Assembly (NCBI RefSeq): GCF_014199215.1
Contig: NZ_JACIJC010000005.1
Span: forward strand, 124,001-188,000
From: Sphingobium boeckii
Lineage (GTDB): Bacteria > Pseudomonadota > Alphaproteobacteria > Sphingomonadales > Sphingomonadaceae
Direction of reading: 5' to 3'
DNA: 64,000 bases
Shown: positions 33,755 to 42,923 of the stretch, in pieces
Position numbering within the stretch: position 1 is the first letter of the stretch
How the letters are laid out: every line of letters starts with the position of its first letter
Translations under genes and position numbers: made by a program
The notes under the pieces: model-generated
The model's input: only the letters and a program-made list of their open reading frames with translations
Databases searched by the model: none
Told to the model about the DNA's origin: nothing

Positions 33755-35403
33755 GCATCAACCAGAGCGGATGGAAGCCCGCGATCGGCGACACCCAAGC
33801 GCCCGCCGCCGCCACCTACACCGGCAATCGCGCACTGATGCTGGAAGAGGCGCTGATCTTCGAGATTGGCGACACCCGGACCACGGGCGTCGATTTTTCT
33901 CCCTCTCCCCTTCAGGGGAGAGGGCCGGGGAGAGGGGAAGTCGGCGCAAGTGCAGGTGACGAAAATGCCCCTCTCCCAACCCTCTCCCCTGAAGGGGAGA
34001 GGGCTAACAGGCTCGGTGGACTCGAACGCACCGCGTCCTTCGGTCTGCCCGGCCTGTCCGAACCCGAAACGGTGCGCCATTATACGCGCCTCAGCCGCCA
34101 GAATTACGCGATCGACCTCGGCCTGTTTCCGCTCGGCTCCTGCACGATGAAGCATAATCCGCGCCTCAATGAAAAGGTGGCACGGATGCCCGGTTTCGCC
34201 GATCTGCATCCTTTGCAGACGATGGACACCGTGCAGGGCGCGCTCGGCGTGATTCACGAACTCGCGCATTGGCTCAAGACGCTCACCGGGATGCCAGCGG
34301 TGGCGATGAGTCCCAAGGCCGGCGCGCATGGCGAACTCTGCGGCCTGCTCGCGATCCGCTCTGCGCTGGAAGCCCGCGGGGACGCGCGTTCGGTGATCCT
34401 CGTCCCCGAAAGCGCGCATGGCACCAATCCGGCGACCGCGGCTTTCTGCGGCTATGGCGTGGAGAATATCCCCGCGACCGCCGAAGGACGCGTCGATCTG
34501 GCGGCGCTGACGGCGCGGCTGGGTCCGGATGTGGCGGCGGTGATGATCACCAATCCCAACACCTGCGGCCTGTTCGAGCGCGACATGAAGGCGATTTCGG
34601 ATGTGGTCCATGCAGCGGGCGCGCTGGTCTATTGCGATGGCGCGAATTTCAATGCCATCGTCGGTCGCGTGCGGCCTGGCGATCTCGGTATCGACGCGAT
34701 GCACATCAATCTGCACAAGACCTTTTCCACCCCGCATGGCGGCGGCGGTCCCGGCTCCGGCCCGGTGGTCTTTTCCGCCGCGCTTGCACCTTTTGCGCCG
34801 CTGCCCTTCGTCGAAAAGACCGACGCCGGCTATGTGCTGGTGGAGGAGGAGACCGCGGGCGAGCATCATGCGCAGAATTTCGGGCGGATGACGGCGTTCC
34901 ATGGTCAGATGGGCATGTTCACCCGCGCGCTCGCTTATATCATGAGCCATGGCGCGGATGGCTTGCGTCAGGTGGCCGAGGATGCAGTGCTCAATGCCAA
35001 TTATATCTTGCGGAGCCTGGACGGCGTGCTGGATGCGCCCTTCGGTGCCAGCGGCCCTTGTATGCACGAAGCGCTGTTCGCCGATGATGGCCTGGCCGAA
35101 GGGTTCAGCACGCTGGATATCGCCAAGGGGCTGATCGACGAAGGCTATCATCCGATGACGGTCTATTTCCCGCTGGTCGTCCATGGCGCGATGCTGGTGG
35201 AGCCGACCGAGACCGAGAGCAAGGCTGCGCTTGATCAGTTCATCGGCGCGCTGCGTTCGGTGGCGGAACGGGCCAAAGCGGGCGACGCTGCGCTCAAATC
35301 CGCGCCGCATTTTGCGCCGCGTCGCCGGCTCGACGAGACCCTGGCCGCCAGAAAGCCAGTGCTGGTGTGGAAAGAGCCGGTCGTGGCCGAGGCCGCGGAG
35401 TAA
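33751..35403 (+). CDS. gcvPB: Glycine dehydrogenase (decarboxylating) subunit 2, with an in-frame repeat insertion
   Basis: The PLP-binding half of the split P protein, 550 residues. Core motifs are [76 protein letters not shown] and [20 protein letters not shown], which holds the PLP Lys. Between residues about 50 ([10 protein letters not shown]) and 85 (NRLGGLERT) lies a Ser/Pro/Gly-rich stretch encoded by a family B palindrome (33901-34003) that does not belong to the family. The rest is continuous and normal, so the protein is probably functional. Confidence 0.96.
   Translation: MSINQSGWKPAIGDTQAPAAATYTGNRALMLEEALIFEIGDTRTTGVDFSPSPLQGRGPGRGEVGASAGDENAPLPTLSPEGERANRLGGLERTASFGLPGLSEPETVRHYTRLSRQNYAIDLGLFPLGSCTMKHNPRLNEKVARMPGFADLHPLQTMDTVQGALGVIHELAHWLKTLTGMPAVAMSPKAGAHGELCGLLAIRSALEARGDARSVILVPESAHGTNPATAAFCGYGVENIPATAEGRVDLAALTARLGPDVAAVMITNPNTCGLFERDMKAISDVVHAAGALVYCDGANFNAIVGRVRPGDLGIDAMHINLHKTFSTPHGGGGPGSGPVVFSAALAPFAPLPFVEKTDAGYVLVEEETAGEHHAQNFGRMTAFHGQMGMFTRALAYIMSHGADGLRQVAEDAVLNANYILRSLDGVLDAPFGASGPCMHEALFADDGLAEGFSTLDIAKGLIDEGYHPMTVYFPLVVHGAMLVEPTETESKAALDQFIGALRSVAERAKAGDAALKSAPHFAPRRRLDETLAARKPVLVWKEPVVAEAAE
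33901..34003. repeat. Family B palindromic repeat (copy B4) inside gcvPB
   Basis: Outer cores CCCTCTCCCCTTCAGGGGAG at 33901 and CCCTCTCCCCTGAAGGGGAG ending near 34000 are inverted. Between them lie AGGTGACGAAAATG and a CTCTCCCAA partial core. It is translated in frame in GcvPB (peptide includes [14 protein letters not shown] and [10 protein letters not shown]). Confidence 0.87.
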
Positions 35404-35411
35404 ATGGAGGC

Positions 35412-36065
35412 GTGACCGGATCAGAGCCCTGGTTCGTGGCCGAGGCCGGGCCGGAGGCGAAGAAATATGCGCCCGCCACGCTGCGCAATCGCGATGCGAT
35501 CGTGGACGTGTTGCGCGGAATACTCCCCGAAACCGGCCTCGTGCTGGAGATAGCGAGCGGGAGCGGGGAGCATATCGTCCATTTCGCGCACGCCTTTCCC
35601 AAGCTGGACTGGCAGCCGAGCGATCCGGATGCGGAAGCGCGGCGCTCGATCGCGGCATGGACGGCTGAATCGGGGCTCGCCCATATCCGCCCGCCGATCG
35701 ATCTGGACGCTGCCGCCCCGGATTGGCCGATCGCACGGGCCGATGCGATATTGTGCATCAACATGATCCACATCAGCCCCTGGGCGGCGACCGAGGGGTT
35801 GATCGCAGGCGCGGCACGATTGCTGTCGCCGGGCGGCGTGCTCTATCTCTATGGACCGTTCATCCGCGCGGGCGTGGAAACGGCGGAGAGCAATCTGGCG
35901 TTCGATGTCTCGCTCAAGAGTCGCGATGCGGAATGGGGCATCCGTGCGCTGGAGGATGTCACCATGCTGGCGGCGGGGCAGGGGCTTCGGCTTGATCAGG
36001 TCGAGGAGATGGCCGCGAACAATCTGTCGGTGGCGTTTCGGCGGGAAGATAGGCGGAGGGACTGA
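35412..36065 (+). CDS. DUF938 family class I SAM-dependent methyltransferase
   Basis: A 217-residue protein of the DUF938 group. The SAM-binding motif I is VLEIASGSGEHIVHFA, with motif II region LDWQPSDPDAEARRSI and ADAILCINMIHISPW. Family-specific VLYLYGPFIRAG is also present. The GTG at 35412 has GGAGG immediately upstream; other starts are possible because the frame is open further 5', overlapping gcvPB. It follows gcvPB by 8 bases and may be co-transcribed, but a role in glycine metabolism is not implied. Substrate unknown. Confidence 0.85.
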   Translation: MTGSEPWFVAEAGPEAKKYAPATLRNRDAIVDVLRGILPETGLVLEIASGSGEHIVHFAHAFPKLDWQPSDPDAEARRSIAAWTAESGLAHIRPPIDLDAAAPDWPIARADAILCINMIHISPWAATEGLIAGAARLLSPGGVLYLYGPFIRAGVETAESNLAFDVSLKSRDAEWGIRALEDVTMLAAGQGLRLDQVEEMAANNLSVAFRREDRRRD

Positions 36066-36078
36066 GCCGCAACGGACG

Positions 36079-36624
36079 TCATCGCCGCCGAAAACAGTCC
36101 GCGCTGTGATCGTTCACGATCCCCACCGCCTGCATCCAGGCATAGACGATCACTGGTCCGACGAATTTGAAACCGCGCTTCTTGAGCGCCTTGGACATCG
36201 CTTCGGACAGATCGCTCCTGGTCGGGAAGGTCACGCCGTCGCCGATGATCGGCTGGCCGCCCGCCATGCCCCAGACGAAATCCGCGAAATCCTCGCCCGA
36301 GTCCTGCATCGCCAGATAGGCGCGCGCATTGCCGATCGTCGCCTCGATCTTGGCGCGGGCGCGCACGATCCCGGCGTCGCCCATCAGCCGCTCCACATCC
36401 TCCGGCCCGAAGGCAGCGACCTTCACCGGATCGAAATCGGCAAAGGCGGCGCGAAACGCGGCGCGCTTGCGCAGGATGATCAGCCATGAAAGCCCTGCCT
36501 GAAAGCCATCGAGCATCAATTTTTCCCAGAGCGCACCACCATCCCGCTCTTCCACGCCCCATTCGGCATCGTGATAGGCGCGCATCAGCACGTCATTGTC
36601 GGCCCAGGCGCAGCGCGTGTTCAT
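36079..36624 (-). CDS. tag: DNA-3-methyladenine glycosylase I
   Basis: A 181-residue Tag-type base-excision enzyme removing 3-methyladenine from DNA. Hallmarks are [20 protein letters not shown] (Cys and His of the structural zinc site, Glu/Asp), [20 protein letters not shown] (Phe/Trp of the base pocket) and [20 protein letters not shown] (zinc His). The C-terminal Cys after HSADC completes the zinc set. The start at 36624 overlaps the YnfA gene stop (ATGA), so the longer frame upstream is an artefact. Confidence 0.94.
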   Translation of the reverse strand: MNTRCAWADNDVLMRAYHDAEWGVEERDGGALWEKLMLDGFQAGLSWLIILRKRAAFRAAFADFDPVKVAAFGPEDVERLMGDAGIVRARAKIEATIGNARAYLAMQDSGEDFADFVWGMAGGQPIIGDGVTFPTRSDLSEAMSKALKKRGFKFVGPVIVYAWMQAVGIVNDHSADCFRRR

Positions 36625-36950
36625 GCCAAGCTCCTTGGTGCCAGCAGGATGACACCCGCGCCCGCCAGGCAAAGCGCCGCGCCCGCCAGATCCCAGCGAT
36701 CGGGCCGCACGCCCTCGATCCGCCACAACCACACCAGCGAGGCCGCGATATAAACCCCGCCATAGGCTGCAAAGGCGCGTCCCGCGGCGGCGGTGTCCAC
36801 GCGCGTGAGCAGCCAGGCGAACAGGATCAACGCCGCAATTCCTGGCACCAGCCACCAAGCGGATTTGCCCAGCTTCAGCCAGGCCCAGAAGGCGAAGCAG
36901 CCGGCGATCTCCGCAAAGGCAGCGGCGCTATAGACGAAGGCGGTGGTCAT
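36621..36950 (-). CDS. YnfA family (UPF0060) small membrane protein
   Basis: A 109-residue protein with four membrane segments (residues about 3-25, 30-50, 58-77, 87-105) of the YnfA/UPF0060 family, a small-multidrug-resistance-like group. The signature is [21 protein letters not shown] and [27 protein letters not shown]. The ATG at 36950 is chosen as the first in-frame start matching the family's MTTAF-like beginning. It overlaps the downstream tag gene. Confidence 0.93.
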   Translation of the reverse strand: MTTAFVYSAAAFAEIAGCFAFWAWLKLGKSAWWLVPGIAALILFAWLLTRVDTAAAGRAFAAYGGVYIAASLVWLWRIEGVRPDRWDLAGAALCLAGAGVILLAPRSLA

Positions 36951-36990
36951 CGCGCCGGAGTGCCGCGACGCGCGGCGGGGCGCAAGCCCG

Positions 36991-37923
36991 TCAGTGCGGT
37001 CGATAGAGATAATCGTCCGGCAGTCCAAGGCGACGGCAGGACTGGATCGCGGGGGATTCGCGCAGCATCAGCCGTTCGCTGGAGCGTGCCACAGCACGGA
37101 CCAGCGCGCGTTCGCCGGGTTTCAGAGACCAGTCCGCGCCCAGATCGAGCCGCTCGCGCAGCCAGCCTGGCAGGATATCGATGGCGGCGCGGATCAGCAT
37201 CCGCTGCATCGGACGCGCGACCGCCGGAAAGGCGGGCACATGGGCCATGATATCCAGAAATTCCGCTATGATCGGCGATCCGACCAGCTTGCGCTCCATC
37301 CCCGCAAACAGCGTATCCAGCGCCACCTGCGATCGCGGCGCACCAATTGCACCGTAAAGCCGTGCGGCGGCATATCCTTCCTCCAGCATGGCATTGCGGT
37401 CTGCCAGATTCAGCGGGCGGACGAAGCCGTGATAGGCCTCCATAAAGCCATAGCTCGCGGTGGCCTGCACCCAATCGAGCAGTTCGGGATCATTGGCATC
37501 ATAGGCGATGCCGCCGCTGGTGTGACCTGTCACCCGGCCGTGCGCGCTGACCACACGGGCGATCATCGTTTCCGCCTTGCTGCGTGGGCCATAGACCGTG
37601 ACCATCGCAGCCAGACCCGTGCGCTGAAGCCGGGCGAGCGCATCAGTGCGGAAATTGCTATGCTGCCACACGCCATCGCGCACGCGCGGTTCGGCAAGTT
37701 CGAGCAACACGGCGGCGATGCCGCCGATGAACAGCGAAACCGGATTCTTGAACACGCGCCAGGAGACGGATTCGGCCGCAATCAGCGCATTTTCGCCGCG
37801 CGGTCCAGCAAAATCAACGACCGGCCCGGCCGCGGGCTGCAGAAAGGCGTGCGCCATGCTGTCCATGCGGCGTTGCAGCGGATTGGGCAGTGCCAGGGCA
37901 CCTGTGGATTGAAACATTGGCAT
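36991..37923 (-). CDS. MpaB-family oxygenase-like protein (DUF2236)
   Basis: A 310-residue protein of the DUF2236/MpaB family, which includes latex-clearing and mycophenolic-acid oxygenases that bind haem b. Family features are [74 protein letters not shown] and the C-terminal [13 protein letters not shown]. The conserved His in FMEAYHGF is a likely haem ligand by family analogy. Substrate unknown. It is 43 bases upstream of ynfA on the same strand. Confidence 0.88.
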   Translation of the reverse strand: MPMFQSTGALALPNPLQRRMDSMAHAFLQPAAGPVVDFAGPRGENALIAAESVSWRVFKNPVSLFIGGIAAVLLELAEPRVRDGVWQHSNFRTDALARLQRTGLAAMVTVYGPRSKAETMIARVVSAHGRVTGHTSGGIAYDANDPELLDWVQATASYGFMEAYHGFVRPLNLADRNAMLEEGYAAARLYGAIGAPRSQVALDTLFAGMERKLVGSPIIAEFLDIMAHVPAFPAVARPMQRMLIRAAIDILPGWLRERLDLGADWSLKPGERALVRAVARSSERLMLRESPAIQSCRRLGLPDDYLYRPH

Positions 37924-38006
37924 ATCCTCCGCTGCATCAATGCTTGAGCGCGTCAGATGGGTGCAAAGACCTGATTTGATGGAACGCCGTGCGCCTCGAT
38001 CAGGCG

Positions 38007-38954
38007 CTAATCCGCTGCGGCCGTGATCGTCGCTGTATTCTGGCGGGATAGCCGGTGTTCACGCCACACGATGTAAAGCCCGCTGGCGATGATGAGCGGC
38101 GCGCCCAGCCAGGTGCTCGTGCCAGGCAGCACGCTGAACAGCACATAGCCATAAAGCGTGGCCCAGATCAGGCTCGAATAATCCATCGGCACCACCACCG
38201 AGACGGGTGCCCAGCGCAGCGCAGCGGTGAGCGCCATCTGCCCGAGCCCGCCGACGGTCCCGATGCCCGCGAGCAGCGCCCAGCTTGCCGTGTCATGCGC
38301 TTGCGCGAAAAAGAGATAGGCGGTGCCGAATACGGGCACGGACAGGAGCGAAAACCAGAAGACCGTGGTCGGCGCGGTTTCGGTCTTGCCCAGTTCGCGC
38401 AACTGGATGCTGATCACCGCGACCATGAATGCCGCCATCAGCCCCACCAGACCCGCATAAAGCGGGAAATGCCCATGGCCGGGCTGCACCACGATCAGCA
38501 CGCCGATGAATCCCAGGATCACCGCACCCCAGCGGTGGATCCCCGCCACTTCCTTCAGGATCAGAACGGAGAGGATCGTGGCGAAGATCGGCACGGTGAA
38601 TTGCAGCGTCGTCGCCTCCGCCAGCGGGAGGAGCACCACCGCCCCGAAATTGAAGGTCATGCCGATCATGCCGAAGATAGTGCGCGTGATATGCCGCGGC
38701 AGACGGCGGGTTTTGAGCGAGAGGATGCCCGGACCGAGCAGCACCCACAACAGCACCACCGGCACCGCGAGTAATTGGCGGAAGAACATGATTTCCACCA
38801 GATGCACGCCGCGCGCCGAGGCCAGCTTGATCAGCGCCCCCATGCTCGCGAGGCAGAATATCGCGAGCAGGCGAAGGCCGAGCGCATAGAAACGGCGTTC
38901 GACGCGGGGGGAGGGGGCTGACGGCATGGGGCGCTTTGGAAGGTTTTGCTTCAA
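38007..38954 (-). CDS. EamA/DMT-family inner-membrane transporter
   Basis: A 315-residue protein with ten hydrophobic segments in two EamA repeats (residues about 30-160 and 170-300), as in drug/metabolite transporters of the RhaT/PecM type. Typical pieces are ASARGVHLVEIMFFRQLLAV, LPLAEATTLQFTVPIFATIL and the second-half SVVVPMDYSSLIWATLYGYV. The transported compound cannot be predicted. Its start region overlaps that of the divergent proS frame, so the two share a compact promoter region. Confidence 0.88.
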   Translation of the reverse strand: MKQNLPKRPMPSAPSPRVERRFYALGLRLLAIFCLASMGALIKLASARGVHLVEIMFFRQLLAVPVVLLWVLLGPGILSLKTRRLPRHITRTIFGMIGMTFNFGAVVLLPLAEATTLQFTVPIFATILSVLILKEVAGIHRWGAVILGFIGVLIVVQPGHGHFPLYAGLVGLMAAFMVAVISIQLRELGKTETAPTTVFWFSLLSVPVFGTAYLFFAQAHDTASWALLAGIGTVGGLGQMALTAALRWAPVSVVVPMDYSSLIWATLYGYVLFSVLPGTSTWLGAPLIIASGLYIVWREHRLSRQNTATITAAAD

Positions 38955-39026
38955 AAATACATCCCGTGGTTTAAGGCGACGCGATCAAAATCCGAATTCG
39001 TTCGACCCAATGGAAAGTGGCTCCCC

Positions 39027-40553
39027 TTGAAACACGCGCTCAACATCACCCGCGAACAGGATTTCGCCGCCTGGTATCAGGCTGTGATTTCGGAGGCCGA
39101 TCTGGCCGAGGAATCGGGGGTGCGCGGCTGCATGGTGATCCGGCCCTGGGGCTATGGCATCTGGGAACGCATCCAGAAATTGCTCGACGCCGAGATCAAG
39201 GCGACGGGACATGAGAATTGCTATTTCCCGATCTTCATCCCGCTCTCTTATTTCGAGAAGGAAGCCGAGCATGTGGAGGGGTTCGCCAAGGAGATGGCGG
39301 TCGTCACGCATCATCGGCTGAAGGCGGACGGTAATGGCAAGCTCGTCCCCGATCCCGAATCGAAGCTGGAAGAGCCGCTGGTGGTGCGCCCCACGTCGGA
39401 AACGGTGATCGGTACGGCTTTTGCCCGCTGGGTACAGAGCTGGCGCGATCTGCCCGTGCTGATCAACCAATGGGCGAATGTGGTGCGCTGGGAAATGCGC
39501 ACGCGGATGTTCCTGCGCACCAGCGAATTCCTGTGGCAGGAAGGCCATACCGCGCACGCCTCGGCCGATGAAGCGCGCGAAGAGACGTTGAAGATGCTGG
39601 AGGTCTATCGCCGCTTTTCGGAAGAGTGCCTCGCCGTGCCCGTGGTCGCCGGCGAAAAGCCGGAGAATGAACGCTTCCCCGGTGCCGTCGCCACCTATTC
39701 GATCGAAGCGATGATGCAGGATGGCAAGGCGCTGCAGGCGGGCACCAGCCATTTCCTCGGCACCAATTTCGCCAAGGCGCAGAATATCCGCTTTCAGAAC
39801 AGCGCGGGCGAACAGGAACTGGCGAACACCACGAGTTGGGGCGTTTCCACCCGCATGATCGGCGGCGTGATCATGGTCCATGGCGATGATGATGGGCTGC
39901 GCGTGCCGCCGGTGATCGCACCCTATCAGGTGGTGATCGTGCCGATGCTGCGCGATACGGACGAGGATGCGGCAATCCTCGATCATTGCAAGGCGCTGGC
40001 GCTAGAACTCAAGGCGCTGAGCGCGTTTGGCGAGCCGATCCGTGCGCTGGTGGACGGAAAGTCCGCCAAGGCCAAGCGCTGGACCTGGGTCAAGAAGGGC
40101 GCGCCGCTGATCGTGGAGATCGGCCCGCGCGACATCTCCGCGGGCAATGTCTCCCTGATCCGTCGCGACCGTCTGTATGACGCCAATGGAAAACTGGCCG
40201 GCGCGGCGGTGTCGCGCGGCGATTTCGTGGCCCAGGCCGCCGCGCTGCTGGTGGAGATTCAGGATGCACTGCACGGCGAGGCGACCGCACGACTGCACGC
40301 CAATATCGTGCGCGGCGTGACCGATTTCGCAGGCTTGGAACAGCATTTCGCCAGGGGCGGAAAATTCCCCGGCTGGGTGGAAGTCCAATGGTCCCGCCCC
40401 ACGGGCGCGGGGCTGGAGGCGGTGGCCGAACGGCTCAAGAAGCTGAAGCTCACCATCCGCAACACCCCGCTCGCCGCCGCGCCGGCCGACGGCACCTGCG
40501 TGTTCAGCGGGGAGCCGGCGGTGGAGCGGATCCTGATCGGGCGGTCTTATTGA
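39027..40553 (+). CDS. proS: Proline--tRNA ligase, archaeal/eukaryal-like type
   Basis: A class II prolyl-tRNA synthetase, about 508 residues, of the short type lacking the inserted editing domain. Evidence: DFAAWYQAVISEADLAEESGVRGCMVIRPWGYGIWERI (read as successive conserved blocks), motif 2 VVRWEMRTRMFLRTSEFLW, then EGHTAHASADEA and VVIVPMLRDTDEDA of the anticodon domain, and a C-terminal zinc-like domain. The frame is open to a TTG at 38946, but conservation begins at LKHALNITREQDF, so I place the start at the TTG 39027, which has GGAAAG upstream. Start choice is moderate. Confidence 0.94.
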   Translation: MKHALNITREQDFAAWYQAVISEADLAEESGVRGCMVIRPWGYGIWERIQKLLDAEIKATGHENCYFPIFIPLSYFEKEAEHVEGFAKEMAVVTHHRLKADGNGKLVPDPESKLEEPLVVRPTSETVIGTAFARWVQSWRDLPVLINQWANVVRWEMRTRMFLRTSEFLWQEGHTAHASADEAREETLKMLEVYRRFSEECLAVPVVAGEKPENERFPGAVATYSIEAMMQDGKALQAGTSHFLGTNFAKAQNIRFQNSAGEQELANTTSWGVSTRMIGGVIMVHGDDDGLRVPPVIAPYQVVIVPMLRDTDEDAAILDHCKALALELKALSAFGEPIRALVDGKSAKAKRWTWVKKGAPLIVEIGPRDISAGNVSLIRRDRLYDANGKLAGAAVSRGDFVAQAAALLVEIQDALHGEATARLHANIVRGVTDFAGLEQHFARGGKFPGWVEVQWSRPTGAGLEAVAERLKKLKLTIRNTPLAAAPADGTCVFSGEPAVERILIGRSY

Positions 40554-40554
40554 T

Positions 40555-41187
40555 ATGTCGCTGAAGCATCTTGCCCTGTTCGCTTTGGCCTTAGCCGCAC
40601 CCGCCATGGCGCAGACCGATGCGCCGCAGGGCGTCCCCGCCGCTGAGACGCCCAGGCCCGTGACCGTCAAGGTGACGCTGACCACCAGCCAGGGCGCGAT
40701 CGTGGTCGAGGTGGAGAAGGAACGCGCGCCGATCACCGCGGCCAATTTCCTGCGATATGTCGATCAGAAGCGGCTGGATGGCGTGACCTTTTACCGTGTT
40801 ATCAATCAGGGCGGTGATTTCGGGCTGGTGCAGGGCGGCGTCTCCAACGATCCCAAACGCGTCCTCAAAGCCATCGCGCATGAGCCTACTAGCAAGACCG
40901 GCCTTTCGCACGTGGACGGCGCGATCTCGATGGCGCGCGGCGCGCCCGGATCGGCTTCGGGCGATTTTTTCATCACCGTGGGCCGGATCGAGTCCTTCGA
41001 CGCCCATCCCGAAAATCCCGGCGACAATCTGGGCTATGCCGTCTTTGGCCGCGTGGTCGAGGGGATGGACGTAATCCGCAAGATCCTGATCGAGCCCACC
41101 TCGCCCACCGCGGGCGCGGCAGCGGGGATGCAAGGGCAGATGCTTGTTACGCCGGTCAAGATCCTGACCGCGCGGCGGGCGAATTAG
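40555..41187 (+). CDS. Peptidyl-prolyl cis-trans isomerase, cyclophilin type, exported
   Basis: A 210-residue cyclophilin with a signal peptide (LFALALAAPAMAQ, probable cut after AMA). The isomerase fold covers residues about 40-205: TSQGAIVVEVEKERAPITAANF, GVTFYRVINQGGDFGLVQGG (catalytic Phe/Arg region), GAISMARGAPGSASGDFFI and GRVVEGMDVIRKIL. It starts one base after the proS stop, so it is co-transcribed with proS. Expected to assist periplasmic folding. Confidence 0.93.
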   Translation: MSLKHLALFALALAAPAMAQTDAPQGVPAAETPRPVTVKVTLTTSQGAIVVEVEKERAPITAANFLRYVDQKRLDGVTFYRVINQGGDFGLVQGGVSNDPKRVLKAIAHEPTSKTGLSHVDGAISMARGAPGSASGDFFITVGRIESFDAHPENPGDNLGYAVFGRVVEGMDVIRKILIEPTSPTAGAAAGMQGQMLVTPVKILTARRAN

Positions 41188-41230
41188 GGGTGCTGGCGGG
41201 TGTTGCCGTGCGGCCGGTTGCCGGCTTGGC

Positions 41231-42010
41231 TCATACGGACGACATGACGACATAAGCGCCCACCGCCAGCACGACGCCCGCAAAACCTCGCTCCAGCATT
41301 CCTTTTCGCGCGCTGAGGGCACGGCCCAGCGCAATGCCGGCGATCGTCCCCGCGACACCGCCTGCCACCAATACGGACGTTATGGTCCAGTCGACCAGGC
41401 CCGAGGCGGCATAGGAAAACGCGGTCGTCAGCCCCAGCGCGCTCACCACCATCAGCGAGGTGCCGATCGCATAAGGCAGCGGCATTGCGGTCGCCAGGAT
41501 CAACCCTGGTACGATCAGGAACCCGCCGCCGATGCCGAAGAAGCCGGCGGCCAGACCGACGCCCAGCCCGATCGGCACCAGCCGTGGCAATAAAGCCGCC
41601 GCACTGTCGCGCGTCAGCCGCACGTCCGGCATCTCCATCATGCGGCGCTTGCGGAGCATCGATAGGCCGACACCGATCATCAGCAGCCCGAACAGAAGGA
41701 TCAGTCGCTTGCCGTCGATCGCCTTGCCCACTTCCGCGCCCAACGCAGCGCCCACCACGCCAGCCCCTGCAAACACGCTCGCACAGCGCCATTTGACTCG
41801 TCCGGCACGGGCATGGCCGACAAGGCTCGCAAACGCATTGACCGTCACTGCCACCGCAGCGGTTCCGATCGCTGCGTGGGGCGAAGCCGCGCCCACCACG
41901 TAGATCAGCAGCGGCACCGCGAGGATCGATCCACCCCCGCCGACCAGACCGAGAACGAGGCCGATCAGTCCGCCAGACGCCAAGGCCGCCAGGATGGTGA
42001 TGGTATCCAT
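41231..42010 (-). CDS. TauE/SafE family sulfite/sulfonate exporter
   Basis: A 259-residue membrane protein with about eight hydrophobic segments, family TauE/SafE. The two repeated motifs GLVLGLVGGGGSILAVPLLIY (near residue 15) and GLAAGFFGIGGGFLIVPGLI (near residue 145) are diagnostic. The start MDTITILAAL at 42010 is preferred over the longer frame that runs into the rhodanese gene. In the sulfide-detoxification context it likely exports sulfite made by persulfide dioxygenase activity. Confidence 0.9.
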   Translation of the reverse strand: MDTITILAALASGGLIGLVLGLVGGGGSILAVPLLIYVVGAASPHAAIGTAAVAVTVNAFASLVGHARAGRVKWRCASVFAGAGVVGAALGAEVGKAIDGKRLILLFGLLMIGVGLSMLRKRRMMEMPDVRLTRDSAAALLPRLVPIGLGVGLAAGFFGIGGGFLIVPGLILATAMPLPYAIGTSLMVVSALGLTTAFSYAASGLVDWTITSVLVAGGVAGTIAGIALGRALSARKGMLERGFAGVVLAVGAYVVMSSV

Positions 42011-42017
42011 TGCCGCT

Positions 42018-42533
42018 TTAGGCCGTCGTGCGCCGATTCCAGGGCATGATCCGGAGCAGGTTCGCCATGCCGAACCAGCCCGTCGCGCCGGCAAACATCA
42101 GCCCAGCGCCGACGAACGCCGACAGCGCGAAATAGCCTGGCGCGACGAACAGGCCGAGCAGCACGCCTGTCAGCACCAGCGCGCCTGCAGTGATCTGCAC
42201 CTGACGCATGATCTCCATCGGCTGCGAGCGATCCGCGACCGTCGCAAGCCCCGCACGCCGCCAGGCATCGAGTCCGCCATCTAGGATATAGGCCGGGGCA
42301 TCGCCCGCTGCCTTGGCCAGATGCGCCGCATTCGTCGCCGTCCGCATTCCGGAGCGGCAATGGAATATCACCGGCCGGCTTTCTTGCGAGAGATCACTGA
42401 TGCGCGCGAGCGGCAGGCTGGTCGCGCCGGCGATCCGCTCGCGTGCATGTTCGTCAACATCGCGAATGTCGATCAGTCGCGCGCCGGCGTCGATCGCGGC
42501 GCGGGTTTCGGTCGGGGAGAGCGTCTTGATCAT
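42018..42533 (-). CDS. Rhodanese domain protein with C-terminal DUF2892 membrane domain
   Basis: A 171-residue fusion. Residues about 5-100 are a rhodanese (sulfurtransferase) domain with ARLIDIRDVDEHARERIAGA and the active-site Cys in VIFHCRSGMRT. Residues about 112-160 are a DUF2892 unit with two membrane segments (AGALVLTGVLLGLFVAPGYF, FVGAGLMFAGATGWFGMANL). Anchoring of a persulfide-transferring domain fits the neighbouring BigR-type regulator and ETHE1-like enzyme. It lies 4 bases after bigR. Confidence 0.92.
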   Translation of the reverse strand: MIKTLSPTETRAAIDAGARLIDIRDVDEHARERIAGATSLPLARISDLSQESRPVIFHCRSGMRTATNAAHLAKAAGDAPAYILDGGLDAWRRAGLATVADRSQPMEIMRQVQITAGALVLTGVLLGLFVAPGYFALSAFVGAGLMFAGATGWFGMANLLRIMPWNRRTTA

Positions 42534-42537
42534 CGCA

Positions 42538-42852
42538 TCAGTCCTTGCAGTAAAGTTCGTAAAGGGTTGCAAGCAGCGCCTCGACCCGTGGATCGGCGAT
42601 CCGATACCAGAGCGTCTGGCTTTCGCGTCGGAAGGCGACAAGATCTTCGTCGCGCATTTTCGCCAGGTGCTGCGAGCAAGCCGATGGCGACAAGCCCACG
42701 TCACGGGCAAGGTCACTCACCGTCATTTCGCCATGTTCGACCAGCTTGCAAAGCAGCATCAGCCGCCGCCTATTGCCGATTGCCTTCAGCATATTCGCGA
42801 CCAAGCCGGCCTTTGTCTCGAATGCCGCGAGGTCCATCGGTGGTTTCAGCAT
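42538..42852 (-). CDS. bigR: ArsR-family sulfide-responsive repressor (BigR/SqrR type)
   Basis: A 104-residue winged-helix repressor. The DNA-binding helix region is MTVSDLARDVGLSPSACSQHLAKMRDEDLVA. Two cysteines match the redox pair known in BigR/SqrR: one in RRLMLLCKLVEHGEM and one at the end in LYELYCKD; a third Cys sits in the recognition helix (SACSQ). In that family, persulfide links the pair as a tetrasulfide and releases DNA. It is divergent from the ETHE1-like gene, with a palindrome between them. The symbol follows family resemblance. Confidence 0.85.
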   Translation of the reverse strand: MLKPPMDLAAFETKAGLVANMLKAIGNRRRLMLLCKLVEHGEMTVSDLARDVGLSPSACSQHLAKMRDEDLVAFRRESQTLWYRIADPRVEALLATLYELYCKD

Positions 42853-42862
42853 CTTGTCACTC

Positions 42863-42894
42863 CATTAGATATTGCTAATGTAGAATTATCTAAT
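42863..42894. promoter_or_regulatory. Palindromic operator candidate between bigR and the persulfide dioxygenase gene
   Basis: The 71-base intergenic gap is strikingly AT-rich. It contains CATTAG-ATATTG-CTAATG (42863-42880) and an 8-base inverted repeat, ATTAGATA (42864-42871) and TATCTAAT (42887-42894), spaced by 15 bases. This is a likely binding site for the BigR-type repressor controlling both directions. Confidence 0.7.
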
Positions 42895-42923
42895 ATATAG
42901 TCAAGGCAGAATGGAGAACAATC

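Noticed and set aside
33643-35736. A 697-codon minus-strand frame opposite gcvPB
   Set aside because: Antisense shadow of a well-supported gene; Arg/His-rich without motifs.
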